NCBI GenBank assembly: GCA_029207755.1
Contig: JARCOQ010000005.1
Span: 58,477,414 to 58,541,413, forward strand
From: Chamaea fasciata
Taxonomy: Eukaryota > Chordata > Aves > Passeriformes > Sylviidae
Direction of reading: 5' to 3'
Length of the DNA: 64,000 nt
Shown one piece after another: positions 12,100 to 23,079 of this stretch (positions within the stretch are counted from its first letter, which is position 1; every line of letters begins with the position of its first letter). The notes under the pieces were generated by a model. That model made no database searches and was not told the origin of the DNA. It worked only from the letters and a program-made list of their open reading frames with translations. Both the position numbers and the translations under genes were made by a program.

Positions 12100-12560
12100 A
12101 ATGGGGAGTGAGAGTCCCGTTCTTGCGGCTGCGGGGTGTTTCAGCGTTCCAGGCCGCTCCAGGCGGTGCTGCCAGAGCGCTCCGAGGCGACCCAGGGCGG
12201 CCCGGCAGCGGGACTACATCTCCCGTCATCCCTCCGGGCGCCGCCGCCATCGCGGCACCGACCGCCGGGCCGGGCCGGGCCGGGCCGGCCTCCCCGCATT
12301 CCCCGCTGCCCGCCGTGTTCCTCGGGCCGCGCCGCATTCCCCGCTCCCCGCCATGAGCTGGGACGGCGCCGGCGAGGAAGTCCGGCTCCTCCTGGACCTG
12401 TGAGTGCCGCCCCGACAGCCTCTGGCCCGCCCGCCCTGCGAGGGGGCCGGGCCGGGGGCAGGGAGGGGGACAGGGCTGGGCCGCCTGTGGCGGCGGTGGC
12501 GGAGCGGGCGCGGTGAGCGTGGGCGCTGGCAGGGCTCGGCAGCGCTCAGGAGCTGCCGGA
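12100..12560 (+). promoter_or_regulatory. AMN1: AMN1 CpG-island promoter with ACTACA-TCCC motif
   Basis: This is a GC- and CpG-rich block in otherwise AT-rich DNA, spanning the 5' leader, exon 1 and the start of intron 1. It contains ACTACATCTCCCG at 12213-12225, a match to the ACTACANNTCCC core-promoter element bound by ZNF143/THAP11 in vertebrates. A YY1-like GCCGCCAT lies at 12243-12250. No TATA box is seen. Transcription start is inferred, not shown, to lie between the element and the ATG at 12353. Confidence 0.75.
12353..12399 (+). CDS. AMN1: AMN1 coding exon 1
   Basis: This exon encodes residues 1-15 plus two bases of codon 16, beginning [15 protein letters not shown]. The donor is CCT|GTGAGT. 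The N-terminus is divergent among vertebrates as I remember it, and similarity to the human protein becomes clear only at the LLDLC stretch that crosses into exon 2. Confidence 0.9.
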
Positions 12561-14990
12561 GAGGTGACGGGGTTTGTCAGAGGTGCCCCTTGGGGAGGAG
12601 TTACAGGGCGGCTGACAGGGAGTGACAGGGGTGACGAAGTCCGGCAGGGAGTTGACAGGAGGATCCTTGGCAGATCCGGGTGCGGAGGGACGGCTGAGGA
12701 TCTGCGGCTTCACCTGGCCCCGGAGAATCCAGTGAATGGTGTTTTGCTCTGAGTTTTTCTCTATGTTGACACCAAATATGGCTAGAAAACAAATTTTCTG
12801 ACACGATTTGAAGTATTAGAAAGTAGGCATTCTCTATTGCATAGCTGGACACGTGTGGAGGGTTTTTCCTCTAAGCGGGTATATCGTGACGCTTTACAAG
12901 ATGTTTATTCCGTAGTGCTCACACATATTCTTTAAAGCGTCCTTCCTGGCTAATACAGAAATATCACTTTCCTAGAACTAATTTGCATGCATCCACGTCT
13001 TACTGCAAGTCCTTTTGTGGTCCTAGAGAATCGTCTGAAGGGGTCTCTAGTGGTCACCAAGTGTCCCCAGCGTTGCAAAGGGTGCCTTTGCCTTGAACTT
13101 CTCGTAGTGCATGCGCTGTTGCTTCTTGTTATATAACTTCAGCACAAAAGCCACTATATTCCTCATTAGCTGTGTTTAAAATGGCAATATAATATTCGCT
13201 TTCGCATTTATTTATTAGCTTTTGCTTGTTATTGATCATAAGTATCTGGATATGGCACAATTTATAACTCCTTTTAGCTGCTTGTTAATATAACGTAATC
13301 TATCATTTTGAGTATGCACCGTATCGCTTATAAAAACCGTGGTGTGATGAATGTTTATATTGTAGGCCTTAGCAAAACATACAATGTCAAAATGCTGCTA
13401 TGTAACGAAGAGGACACAAAGTAATTATGTTGTTTTCCCACATCTGCTCACTGATGTCTGCAAGCAATAACAGTGGCACAAACCAGAGCACCAGAGAAGA
13501 ATTAGAGAAGAACTTATTAACTCCTCGTTGTCAGGGAAGTGTGAAACAACACGATAAAACCACAAGATAAAAAGAAAATAGGTTGACCTGATCTGCAGGT
13601 TGTCATGCAGATAAGTCAGAATGTAAAGCCAAAACAAAAAAGAGTTCCTGCAACACCAAAAGCTCCCAAGAACATTTGAATAATGTATGAAACTTAGGAA
13701 TATGTACGTACCTCAGTAAAGTAACATCATATAGATAACACTGCCTTAATTTATCAGTGCATTCTTTGGCCAATAGCCAGGAGTACCCTAGGGCTGGACA
13801 TTGTCCCTTTTTATCCCCTTATTAAACTTCTAAAAATATTCTAAAGCATGAACTTTATTTTTCACATCTGTTTATCCATGGGTTCCAGCTACATTTTGAA
13901 TCCTGTGTGTCTACTTTTTTATTCTTTTATCTAATTTGCTAGTTAGTCTTTCAGCTCTATCTTGCAGCTAGCTCCAAGGGGAACTGAAAATTTCTATTCT
14001 CTGTGTTATTTGTCAATGTCAAATTCCTTTGTGTTCCGGAGGAAGTTAGAAACAGCACAGGAATAAAATATTTCATTTGAAAGCTAAAAGAAAAATATCT
14101 AGCTAAGAGTTCAGTTAGATTGTTATTCATACCTTAAAGCACTGAAGATAAGATTATAGTTGCCATGGTGCAGCCAATAAGTGTTTTATAGTTTCCTATA
14201 AAGTGAAAACCTTTATAATTTGAATTGTTAATTGTTTAAATTGTAGATCAGTATTAGACTATGAGAATCAGTATTGTAATATATTAACCAGCTCTTTGAA
14301 AAGAAAAGAACGTGATTAATTTTAATAACCATTCAAGCTAAATTTAATATGCCATGGTGAGAGACAGTTGGTATAGCTCACATTGATTTCCATGATTCCA
14401 TGTTGGGTTTGGAGTGTTTCTGCAAATTTGAGCTGAGTAGTTGGTTTAGCTTTGGAGGCCTCTTCTGAAGCTGCACTGGTGAGACAAACCCCTGCTTTCT
14501 GCTCACCATGGTGCACAGATCCTGCTTGTGAGCAGGTTCACATTTGTGGTCTTCTGAGATAATTATAAACGGTGTGTGTATTATCTTTCATAAGATGTTT
14601 TTTTTTAAGAGGTAAACAACTATTCTTAATTTCTGCAGTCAAGCAGAGGAATGTTGTATATAGACAAGGTGTTTAATCTCAAAACAAAGAATGTGGATGG
14701 TGTAACCTGTATGTACTGAGACAGAACTTGGTACAGGCTTCTCTGTTGGTCAGTCAACCAAGTTCATCCAGCAGTCACTGAGGTTCCGCGAAGGCATGGA
14801 ATTCTTGCACATCTCTGCAGGAATGAGTTAGAGGTGATCCTCGTGTGTGCTTCAGTATATAAGGGTCCCTGCAGGCAAGGCTGGGTTTAGCTGCCCAGGT
14901 TCTGCTTGAAGTGTCTCCTCCATACCGTGTCCTCTGCAGTGACCTGCTAGAGCGCTCTTCCCACACTGTGAACTAAAGTGGGGGGTTTTG

Positions 14991-15038
<48 letters not shown>

Positions 15039-18000
15039 GTGCTCTGTAATATATGATATAAAAAGTAGTTCGTGCTTGAGAATTAAAGATTTCAGCAATT
15101 GTGAAATCACAGTCAGGGACACGGGAAGAAATCGATTTGCAACAGAAAAGAGGGTGGCATCGAGCAAAGATGGGCTGCCTCCGGAGATGGGTCTGACAAC
15201 GCCCCTGTGATAAGCACCCGATACGCATCTCCGGTAAGATAATATGTGTGGTCAACGACGTGCATTCCCAAACCCGATTCCCGTAAAGAGAATCAAGTAT
15301 TCATCTCTTCCGTTGTCAGACCGGCAGCAAGAAAAGAAACTGCATGAATATGCTGGAAGAGGAAGAGCAAGAGCGACGAAAGAATGAGAAAACCCATGTT
15401 CAGTCGGAAAACTAGATCAAAACGGACCCTGCAAAGGCAGAATTTGTGAACCGAGGAGGATTCGGAGGGGTAGAGTCCGAATCTAAGTTCACCCAGTGTC
15501 GACCCCTGGCTCGGCACTGTTTGGATTGAGGCTTTTCCAAAACTGATTTTGATCATGCCATAAAGTTTTCTTTAATTATTAATTTGGTTACGTCGTTTAT
15601 AACATGCTCCCATGCTGGAAATCTTCTTTCCTGCCTTAAGTCTGTGCTACTCTTCAGATTATAAAGCATTACTATTTTGACCTCTTTTAAGTTTTAATTT
15701 GGTGTGAGTTTAATTTCCTGCAGTTTGGTGGCATTCTGATGCCAAAGTTTTGTTGCAAAACCAGTTGCCTGAAGGGACCTCCAGAGCTGTGCTTATATGC
15801 TAAATTTAATTTGGCATTACTGCAGGCTGCTGCTGCCCCCTGCACTCAGCTACTTGTCCTGGCAGTGTTGTTTCTGTGTCCTCAGAGTCCTAGTCAAAGG
15901 AATTTTCATTCAGATCAGACACTCAACAGCTCACATTGCAACTGCCAATTTCAGAGACAGCTTGAGGGAGGCACGGAAAAAAAACGGTTGAGGGGCTGAT
16001 TTTTGCCTTCAGCTGCTTAGGGAACAGTTTCACAGAAGGATCAGCTTGACCCCGAAGGTCGACAGCTGAATCAGTAGTACCATGGAGCAGCTGAGGTCTG
16101 AGGGAAGCATAGCTGGATGCAGAAGATGACAATTCATGGCTTGATTGTTCTAGTTCTACTATGTAATGCCTCTTTTTGACTGTACTGTAACTTTCCTTTA
16201 TTTCAGATGCCTTCAGTGTTTGACAAAGAACCTTTCCAGATACCCTGCAGATATTAAGTCATTGCCACCCAATATAAAGGATAAACTGATCAAATTGATG
16301 AGTAGACAAGGGCAAATAACTGATGCAAATATCAGTGAGGTAAGAATCCATTCAAAACTGTACTGTCTGTTTTGGGAGGGGAAAGCAGCCTCTCTTGCAC
16401 GCCAGTTCCTAAGTGTATTGTGTTTCAAGATGCTCATGCATAATTTATTTTATATGCATATTATATAAATTATTTCAGCAGCTTGTTAGAGTTCTGTTGG
16501 TAGAATTTTATTGACATTAAGCACACAATCTCCATACCATTTATTTAAATTTTGGTTCTTTGAACTATAAGGATGGCAGAGCTAGAAATCGATAGTTCAA
16601 GTTCTCCCATGCCTTTTGCACACTCATGTGTGGCAGTGTTTCAATATGACACCAGTGAATGACATTTCTTCAGCTGTAAATTCAGGGGCACATCTGCTTT
16701 GCTGTCTGTGTACTGTTATCTTGTTCAGCCTCAAAGGGAGGCGTGAGAATTGAGGGAAGCTAAAGATTGACCTTGGTGAAACAGAGAATGAATGACTCCC
16801 TGTGCATTCCTGCTTTGACCTGTTACTCAAGAGACAAATATTATCAGTTTCCCAGAGTCAGGATGGTAGAGCCAAGACTAGACGCAGAAGCACTGCGGAA
16901 AACTTATAAACAAGACAATTTAGCTTTAGATAAAATGATTTTGTGCTTACACAAAGTAAGTCTTTGAGTAAAAATCAAATTCTTACTAATTTATCTTATT
17001 TTGGAAAAGTTGACTGGACAAAATCTGGTTTGCGCTAGCTTTTCAGTAAGGAATAATTCAAAACATCCTAAGAGATTATATAATTAAAGCCATGTGATTG
17101 TGTGTGTATGAATGCACAAAATCCATGAGGATATTTTTAGTCTGGAAATAAACTAGAGACCTTAATTTACAGACTTTTCTGCTGTCTCTTTCTAAACTCT
17201 CCTCTGTATTTGTCTTCATTCAGCAGTTGATCGGTGCCTTCTCTTGGAGCCTGTTTTCCATGTGACTCTGGGAAATTCTGCTCTGTTTTCTTTTTCATGT
17301 GTTTTTCCTTTCTCTGTTCCTGCAATTTCCTGCAATTCTGTCCTTAGTAGCCATCATTTTCCTTGGCCATATTGTACCTTAGCTTCCTTTGCTAGCAGTT
17401 TCCCTTTTTTTTTTATACATGTCCTTCATGCCTTTTCTCTGTTTTTCGGAGTTTTTAAAAAGAATTTTTCTTGAAGTTAAATTTCAGTTGAAATTCTGTT
17501 AATCTGAACTTCTGTGTAAACTTCTCTTACCTCCCTGTTCTTGTTCAAATTTGTGTTACACCACATTTGCTGTTACATGCATCTTTTTTCCCCTTACTCT
17601 GCTTTTTGCTTGGAGCAGCCATCCATGTGCATGCCAAACTCCTTATTCTAAATCCCTTTTACCATGAAGTTTTATAAAGCCATTCAACATGTGTCCACAG
17701 AATATAAGCCAGAATTTTTAAGTGTCTTTTTTTGTGTGCTGCATTCAGACAACCCTCTAGCTATCTAAAAATCTTGTATATTTGCAAACCAGCCAGTTTT
17801 CCTTGTAGTATCTTCGTTGTACCTTGTTAGAGTGAACCAGGAGGAAGAGGCCTTTAACAAGCCTGTCAGCTGTGCTGTTATCTTTGCTAGTTTATGGAAA
17901 TTTGTGTTTCTGTCCCTGGGAGTTAAGGAAGGGAGTGACAAGCTGAAGGGAGTATATGGCTATTGCTACTAAAATCTGAGGCCTTCCACTGCTTTGAGTC

Positions 18001-21000
18001 TAACTTTCATAACTGTCCTCTTGGGAAAGATTTCACAAAAATTCCAGTCTGGGTCTTGTGGGAGTGAAGGATCCCATTTAATGAGGATTTGGTGCTGCTT
18101 CATGGTATGGTAATGAGAGTGCTTGTTTATGAGCAGAAGAGTGTGTGTGGGTGAGAAAAATACTTGGGGGGAAAATACCTTGCAAATATCACTCCTACCT
18201 GTTATGCAGGTTGAAGTTGTGATCAGTACAGTAAAACAGTAGTCACTGTTTTGTTTTGTTTTTTTTTTTTTTCACTGCAGATTTGTGCCTCCAAAGTTGC
18301 ACTAGCAAGTGGCAACTTGAGCAAGAGCCATTGAGGGCATTGTCCTGGGTACACATGTAGCAAGTGAAGCACCAAGATTGTATTTCCATTGTTTAAGTGG
18401 CAGTATTAATGTGTTCCTACTCTGCGTGTCACAGAAACTGTTTGTGCTGCAGGAGCTGAACTTTTGCACAAATAGACCAGATTTGCTTTAGTTTTTAGTT
18501 CCTAGGACTGGTAACCCCACCCTCTATTGGAAACTTCTATGTGATGTCTAATATTACAAGTATTTTATATAAAAATGCACATGTTTGATGGCATAGCAGA
18601 GTTTGACTGAAATGGTGGGTTTTCATTACAGGTATTGCACCCTGCTGTGGAGTCTCTGGACCTCCGAGACTGTGATATTTCAGATAATGCATTATTGCAG
18701 CTTTATAACTGCAAGCAGCTGAAAAAAATCAACTTAAATTCTTGCAAGGAGAACAGATTTGGAATTACTTCAGAAGGTGTGTTATCTGGGCACAGATAAC
18801 TGGAATCTTATTTCTGGCTTATTTTTCTTGTTAGATTGGAATAAAAAGAAAATATCTAGGGTAAATACTGCTTAAAAAAAACTCCAATGCCACCCCAGTA
18901 CTAATTAAAAGTCTCTCCAGAGGTGTAAATTTCAGGCCTAGAGCACTAATTATCTTAAAAGAGAGCTATCAGGTTACTCTCCTGCTAGATTTCTGGTAAA
19001 ACCGTGCTATGCTCAACATGTTTTCCACTTTCTCTTAATTAGTCCTTCCTCAAAACTTGTTCCAGAGCCTTTGGACTCAGCGTGATGATTGTGTTAAAGA
19101 ATGAATAACTCTTTCAAATGTTGTTTGTTTGGCAGGAGTCACAGCACTGGCCTTGTCCTGCCCTTACCTGCGTGAAGCGTCTTTCAAAAGGTGCTGTGAT
19201 ATAACTGACAGTGGAGTTCTGGCTCTTGCCCTCAACTGCCAATTCCTACAAATAGTGAACTTGGGCAGCTGCTCAGGCATCATGGATGCATCTCTGCAGG
19301 CACTAGGAGAAAACTGCAAATTTCTTCACAGTGTAGACTTCTCATCTACTCAGGTAGCCACGGTGGCAATTGGCCGATTGACTTTCGTTTCTTTCTTTTT
19401 TTAAGATTGTCAGTTCAAAGTTCAAAGGGGATCGTTTTAGCTCTATTCTTGACAAGATTTAGGACCATAGTTTACTTCTAATTTATGCCTCTTAAGGAGA
19501 AGGAAAGGTATATTTTGCTTATTGATGACTGGGAAAATACACATTTTGGTATTAGAGCATGTATGGTAAACCAAAGATGAACTTTTGTTAGAATCTACCT
19601 AGGTTTTTGGGTGTTTTACTATATTTATTTAGTGCAGTCGTTTTCTGTAAGTTGTAAAGTAATCCAAAATATTCCATTTAAAGAAAGTAGGATCTTGGAC
19701 AGATTATTGCCTGCTTTCAGTTAGGACAAACTGATGTGAGTAATAATCTAGGATGTCAAACAATACAAGCCCCTCTCTAGTAGAAGTAAACACTCCATAA
19801 TTAAATGATACTTTAAGAGTGATTGTGCTTGTCAGAGTTATGTTACAGAGTCAACACTGAAAGAATGACATTTTAAATGTCAGAAATGGCAGGGAAGAGG
19901 ATTTAACAGCAGTATTTAGCATGAGAAGGGAGAGACGAGCTGCAAAAGCAACCCTGTAACATGATTCATAATTACAGTGAGATAATGAAGTGAGGAAAAG
20001 GTTTTTGCAGTAAGCTGAGCGTTCAATTTACACTGATGGTGAGTAATTATGTTGAATGTGAGTCCAGTACTGAGCATTCACAATCAAATGTCAGTTCTGG
20101 AAATCATTTAGGAGGTTCTTATTTTAGATGCTATTCTTTTTTTGATTTTTACAGAAGTACGGTATCAAAAGAATCTTAATATTTTATTTGGTCATTTTTA
20201 TTTATTGCCATTTGACTCTTATTTCTCCAGACTTACTTCATTGCTTTTTTATTTCCTTGCCTCTCTTCTTTTATTGAAAATAGCTGTTTCCTTGTGTGTA
20301 TTTTAAATGACGCAAAAGCTTCTTGAGTAACTACATGTTTACACTTTTTTTTTTAAACTTCTCTGCTATGATTATTTTTTTCCCCAACCCAAATTGGTCT
20401 AGGTACAGCAGAAATGCATTTTAAACTTATAAATTAAAAGTGCTATGCTCTTACCATATTAGTGTACCCACTGTTAAATGAGACAAGGAAGCTGCAGAAA
20501 TAACAATTCAGTTGGAAACATCCTTGCAGAAAGCCAGGCTGGATCACACAGCAGGAAAATGAAACAGTATTTAATAGAATGAAAAAAACCACCCCACCTT
20601 GGATAATTTTCTCTACAAGTTTAGTTGGGAAGAAAATACTGTAGTGTAACTGTATTCATTGACTGCAGGGAGTGAATAAATTAATAGGATTTTTGCATCC
20701 AAATAGCTGTGTTTGAAAAAACTGAGCTTTAATCCATTGTGTTTTTTTTCCTCCAGGTAACTGATGATGGTGTTGTAGCACTAGTGAGTGGAACATGTTC
20801 AAAGAATTTAAAGGTAACTGACTTAACCTAATAAGAAAGGGATGAACAAAAGAAAATACCTGCATTTTTAAATTATAATTACTACTACCAGCAGCATTAC
20901 TTCTGGGGGAGGGTTTTTACTGACTGACTTTCATTTCTGTTCTCTTTCAAGATCCTTGGAGTTTATAAATTGGAAAGACTTTCCAATAGACTTTTTTTTT

Positions 21001-23079
21001 TTACTTTTACCCCATGATCTCCAAAATATATTTTACCAAATCCCAATTTCACTAGATTTGATGATCTTTTTTTCTGCATTTCTTCTTATATGTTATACTT
21101 ATTGATAGGTAAGGCTGAAACATTAATTTTGAAGAATTAAAGATTTTAGTTAAACCAGATATTGCTGAAGTAAGACAGATAGACTTCCCTTTTGATAAGC
21201 AGAAGCGGGATTTAAGGAACTGATAAATCATGAGGCCTGTCAACTTATGTTTGTGTATTCTGACTAATCAATAGGCTTCAAGAAGGACAATGAATTCATA
21301 AATCAAATACTCCTGGGAAAACAGGATTCAGTTGTCACACAACACTAAAAGGTTAAAAAATCAAAGCAAAGAAGACTCACTTACTTCATCATTTTGAGAC
21401 CCTGCCCCATAAAAAAGACCACCGAGCCATTTCAAAGAACAAACCACGCATGCTTAATAGCTTTTGGCTAATTACCATACGAAGCGGGGCATGGGATGTA
21501 CTAAAGTCATGAATATACATTTGTGTTTTGGGTATTCAATACTTCTGTACATAAAAAGACCCTGTGATCTTCTGTAGGGGCGCGTGTGTTTGGGAGCTAT
21601 CCCGCACGCTGCCCGGCGTCGTAATTAAACATACACTTTCTAACTTTAAACTGTTAGAGAGTCTTTTGTCCGTCATAGTTGGATATTGGCATTAGGGCGA
21701 TATTCATATTTTTTTTAATAATTCAAGGCAATTTAGAGAAGGGGAAAGAAGTTGGTAATAATCTATTTCTTTATTCTGCTTTTCCTGTTTTCCTCGCATG
21801 TACAAGAGGCAGTAGTTGTACAGCTGCAGAGAAATGGAAAAAGAGCAGGGTTTAGTCTAATCTTGAAGAAGTTCTTTGATTTCTTTTAGTAACCATATAG
21901 ATAAATATAAATACAACAAAATTCAGCAGAGGCTATTTTGGGAAATTTTGGGTAACACCAGAATTTAGTTTGGGTTCTGTTCTCCTAGATAATCAATTGG
22001 TAGGAGAATGTCATAGGCAAAGTGATGGGACTCAAACACCATGGAATCTCACTGAAGAGTTTTCTCAGATGTCTTGAATGGTATGTGTGTGTTGGGAAAA
22101 CTCAGCTTTATGTTTTTAGTTTAGATTCTTTACAGAAGAGCTGTCTTATTTTCCCTTGGTGTATTTTCCTGCTCTGAACAGGACCACATATGAGGTCGAT
22201 GCACGGAGCATAGTTCCTTCTGGTTGGGGCTCTCTGAAACTGGTTGGGCAAAGGAAAGCTTTGCCTCTGAAACTCTGGGTGTTCTGGCAGCCTGTTCATT
22301 CCTTTTCCTCACAGGAGATCCACATGGAGCGCTGTGTGAATCTGACAGACGTCGCTGTGGAAGCCGTCCTTACTTGCTGTCCCAAGATACACATTTTTCT
22401 GTTCCATGGATGCCCACTGATAACAGGTAGGTCTAATCACAAGCAGATAATTACTTCATACCTTCTTGCTTTCTGAAAAACACACTGTACTCCATAAATA
22501 ATCCCAAACAAATAATAACTTACTGGATAAAGTAATCATTATACACTGAGATTTTCAAAGCAAGGTGAGACTTTTGCTTTGAAATGTGGCAGCCTTCAAA
22601 AAGAGGGGATTTTTTGTTGTTTTGGAAACTGGATTTTTTTCTTCCTTTTTTTTAACCGCCTCAGCATGCTGATGGAGACCCAAAGACTTGAGAAAAATAT
22701 TAGCATCCTAAACCTCTACTCTATTCCAAAACTGTGGAACAGCGTCCATTCAAGAAACAGTGGAATGGAGTCAGACAGCCTATGGGTGTTTTAACTTGCT
22801 TTGGTTGGTGATGCTTTACGGTTAAGTGATTGGAGAAAGAACCAAGAGGGTTTGGATTACTACTGATGTATCTAAAGTGTGATATTGTGATAGGAAAAGA
22901 AGCATAAATGCAGATACAGAATTCCTTTACTGTGTTGTGTACCTATTCCAAACACCACCTCTATATTCTGAATGAGTAACAAGAAATTCCTTTGTTCTTT
23001 TTCAGATCGTTCCCGAGATGCTTTAGAGCAACTCATCATAACAAAAAAAATCAAGCAACTAACATGGACTGTTTACTGA
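12353..23079 (+). CDS. AMN1: AMN1 homolog, seven coding exons, complete
   Basis: Seven exons (12353-12399, 16207-16339, 18632-18776, 19136-19353, 20757-20813, 22315-22426, 23006-23079) join in frame through GT-AG introns to a 261-residue protein; from memory the human protein has about 258. It is a leucine-rich-repeat protein of the AMN1 type, with repeated units built around C-x-x-L/I-x-x-L-x-L-x-x-C from about residue 60 to 240, visible as [32 protein letters not shown] and [11 protein letters not shown]. The C-terminus ends in QLTWTVY, which I recognise as the family ending. Yeast Amn1 antagonises the mitotic exit network; the vertebrate role is poorly defined, so substrate and partner are unknown here. 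The start ATG sits in a CCGCC context at the end of a CpG island. An in-frame open path continues upstream to 12101, but the human-length start favours 12353. It is convergent with ETFBKMT. Confidence 0.95.
13173..13866 (+). mobile_element. Solo LTR, family D copy 1, in AMN1 intron 1
   Basis: About 694 bp from TGTTTAAAATGG to TTTTTCACA. It aligns along its whole length with the reverse complement of 34682-35449 at clearly lower identity than the family A pair. Flanks are GCTG (13169-13172) and TCTG (13867-13870), three of four bases matching, consistent with a decayed 4-bp duplication. Confidence 0.75.
14993..15560 (-). mobile_element. Unclassified CpG-rich insertion with oligo(A) end (minus strand)
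   Basis: A run of 43 T at 14993-15035 is followed by about 520 bases holding roughly 24 CpG dinucleotides by eye count, far denser than the rest of AMN1 intron 1. Read on the minus strand this is a body ending in oligo(A), the layout of a reverse-transcribed RNA. It contains a 12-bp, a 9-bp and an 8-bp perfect inverted repeat. An 87-codon minus-strand frame (15556-15293) has an internal Met followed by a hydrophobic signal-like stretch. I could not find a target-site duplication, an AATAAA or a known family; an endogenous-retrovirus leader or transcript is one possibility. The 5' boundary is approximate. Confidence 0.45.
16207..16339 (+). CDS. AMN1: AMN1 coding exon 2
   Basis: The acceptor is TTTATTTCAG and the donor is GAG|GTAAGA. 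It encodes residues 16-60, including the conserved [14 protein letters not shown] and [10 protein letters not shown] segments that precede the repeats. The splice completes a Leu codon begun in exon 1, and the exon ends on a codon boundary. Confidence 0.95.
16340..18631 (+). other. AMN1: AMN1 intron 2, no further features seen
   Basis: Ordinary AT-rich intron with scattered short T runs. The open frames on both strands are short and lack recognisable domains. I see no repeat with clear ends. Confidence 0.7.
18632..18776 (+). CDS. AMN1: AMN1 coding exon 3
   Basis: The acceptor is TTCATTACAG and the donor is GAAG|GTGTGT. It encodes [20 protein letters not shown] and the following repeat, ending in GITSEG across the junction. 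These are the first two leucine-rich repeats. Confidence 0.95.
19136..19353 (+). CDS. AMN1: AMN1 coding exon 4
   Basis: The acceptor is TTTGGCAG. The donor CAG|GTAGCC is a weaker match to consensus than the others. It encodes the central repeats ([19 protein letters not shown], then [13 protein letters not shown], then [12 protein letters not shown]). Reading on into the intron gives a stop at 19404, so failure to use this donor would give a truncated protein. Confidence 0.95.
19354..20756 (+). other. AMN1: AMN1 intron 4, no further features seen
   Basis: AT-rich with short T runs and no recognisable element. Confidence 0.7.
20757..20813 (+). CDS. AMN1: AMN1 coding exon 5
   Basis: A 57-base exon of 19 whole codons ([19 protein letters not shown]) between acceptor TTTCCTCCAG and donor AAG|GTAACT. 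Because its length is a multiple of three, skipping it would remove part of one repeat without shifting the frame. Confidence 0.93.
20814..22314 (+). other. AMN1: AMN1 intron 5, carrying a young solo LTR
   Basis: The LTR at 21116-21725 makes up about 40% of this intron and lies in the same orientation as the gene. It brings its own TATA-like box and ATTAAA signal. The remaining sequence is ordinary. An open frame from 22156 reads through into exon 6 but has no acceptor or homology to support it as coding. Confidence 0.75.
21116..21725 (+). mobile_element. Solo LTR, family A copy 2 (4-bp TSD AGGC), in AMN1 intron 5
   Basis: 610 bp, roughly 98% identical by eye to 8306-8918 (about a dozen substitutions plus small indels). 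It is flanked by AGGC at 21112-21115 and 21726-21729. Ends, TATA-like box and ATTAAA are shared with copy 1. It is in the same orientation as AMN1, so its ATTAAA could in principle cause premature polyadenylation. Confidence 0.9.
22315..22426 (+). CDS. AMN1: AMN1 coding exon 6
   Basis: The acceptor is TTCCTCACAG and the donor is ACAG|GTAGGT. It encodes [20 protein letters not shown] and [10 protein letters not shown], strongly conserved with the human protein as I remember it. Confidence 0.95.
23006..23079 (+). CDS. AMN1: AMN1 coding exon 7 with stop
   Basis: The acceptor is TTCTTTTTCAG. The exon completes the Asp codon split at the junction and encodes [14 protein letters not shown] through QLTWTVY, then TGA at 23077-23079. 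Confidence 0.95.

Larger units (their letters stand above)
12400..16206 (+). other. AMN1: AMN1 intron 1
   Basis: A 3.8 kb intron that holds a solo LTR (13173-13866) and the CpG-rich poly-T-bounded block (14993 to about 15560). I see no coding sequence. A TATA-like TATATAAG at about 14856 has no supported gene beside it. Confidence 0.8.

Noticed and set aside
12101..12352. In-frame N-terminal extension of AMN1 from an ATG at 12101
   Set aside because: It lies upstream of the ACTACA core-promoter element, has no homology, and would make the protein far longer than the human one.
22156..22476. 106-codon frame running from AMN1 intron 5 into exon 6
   Set aside because: The intronic part has no homology and no acceptor; only the exon 6 part is real.
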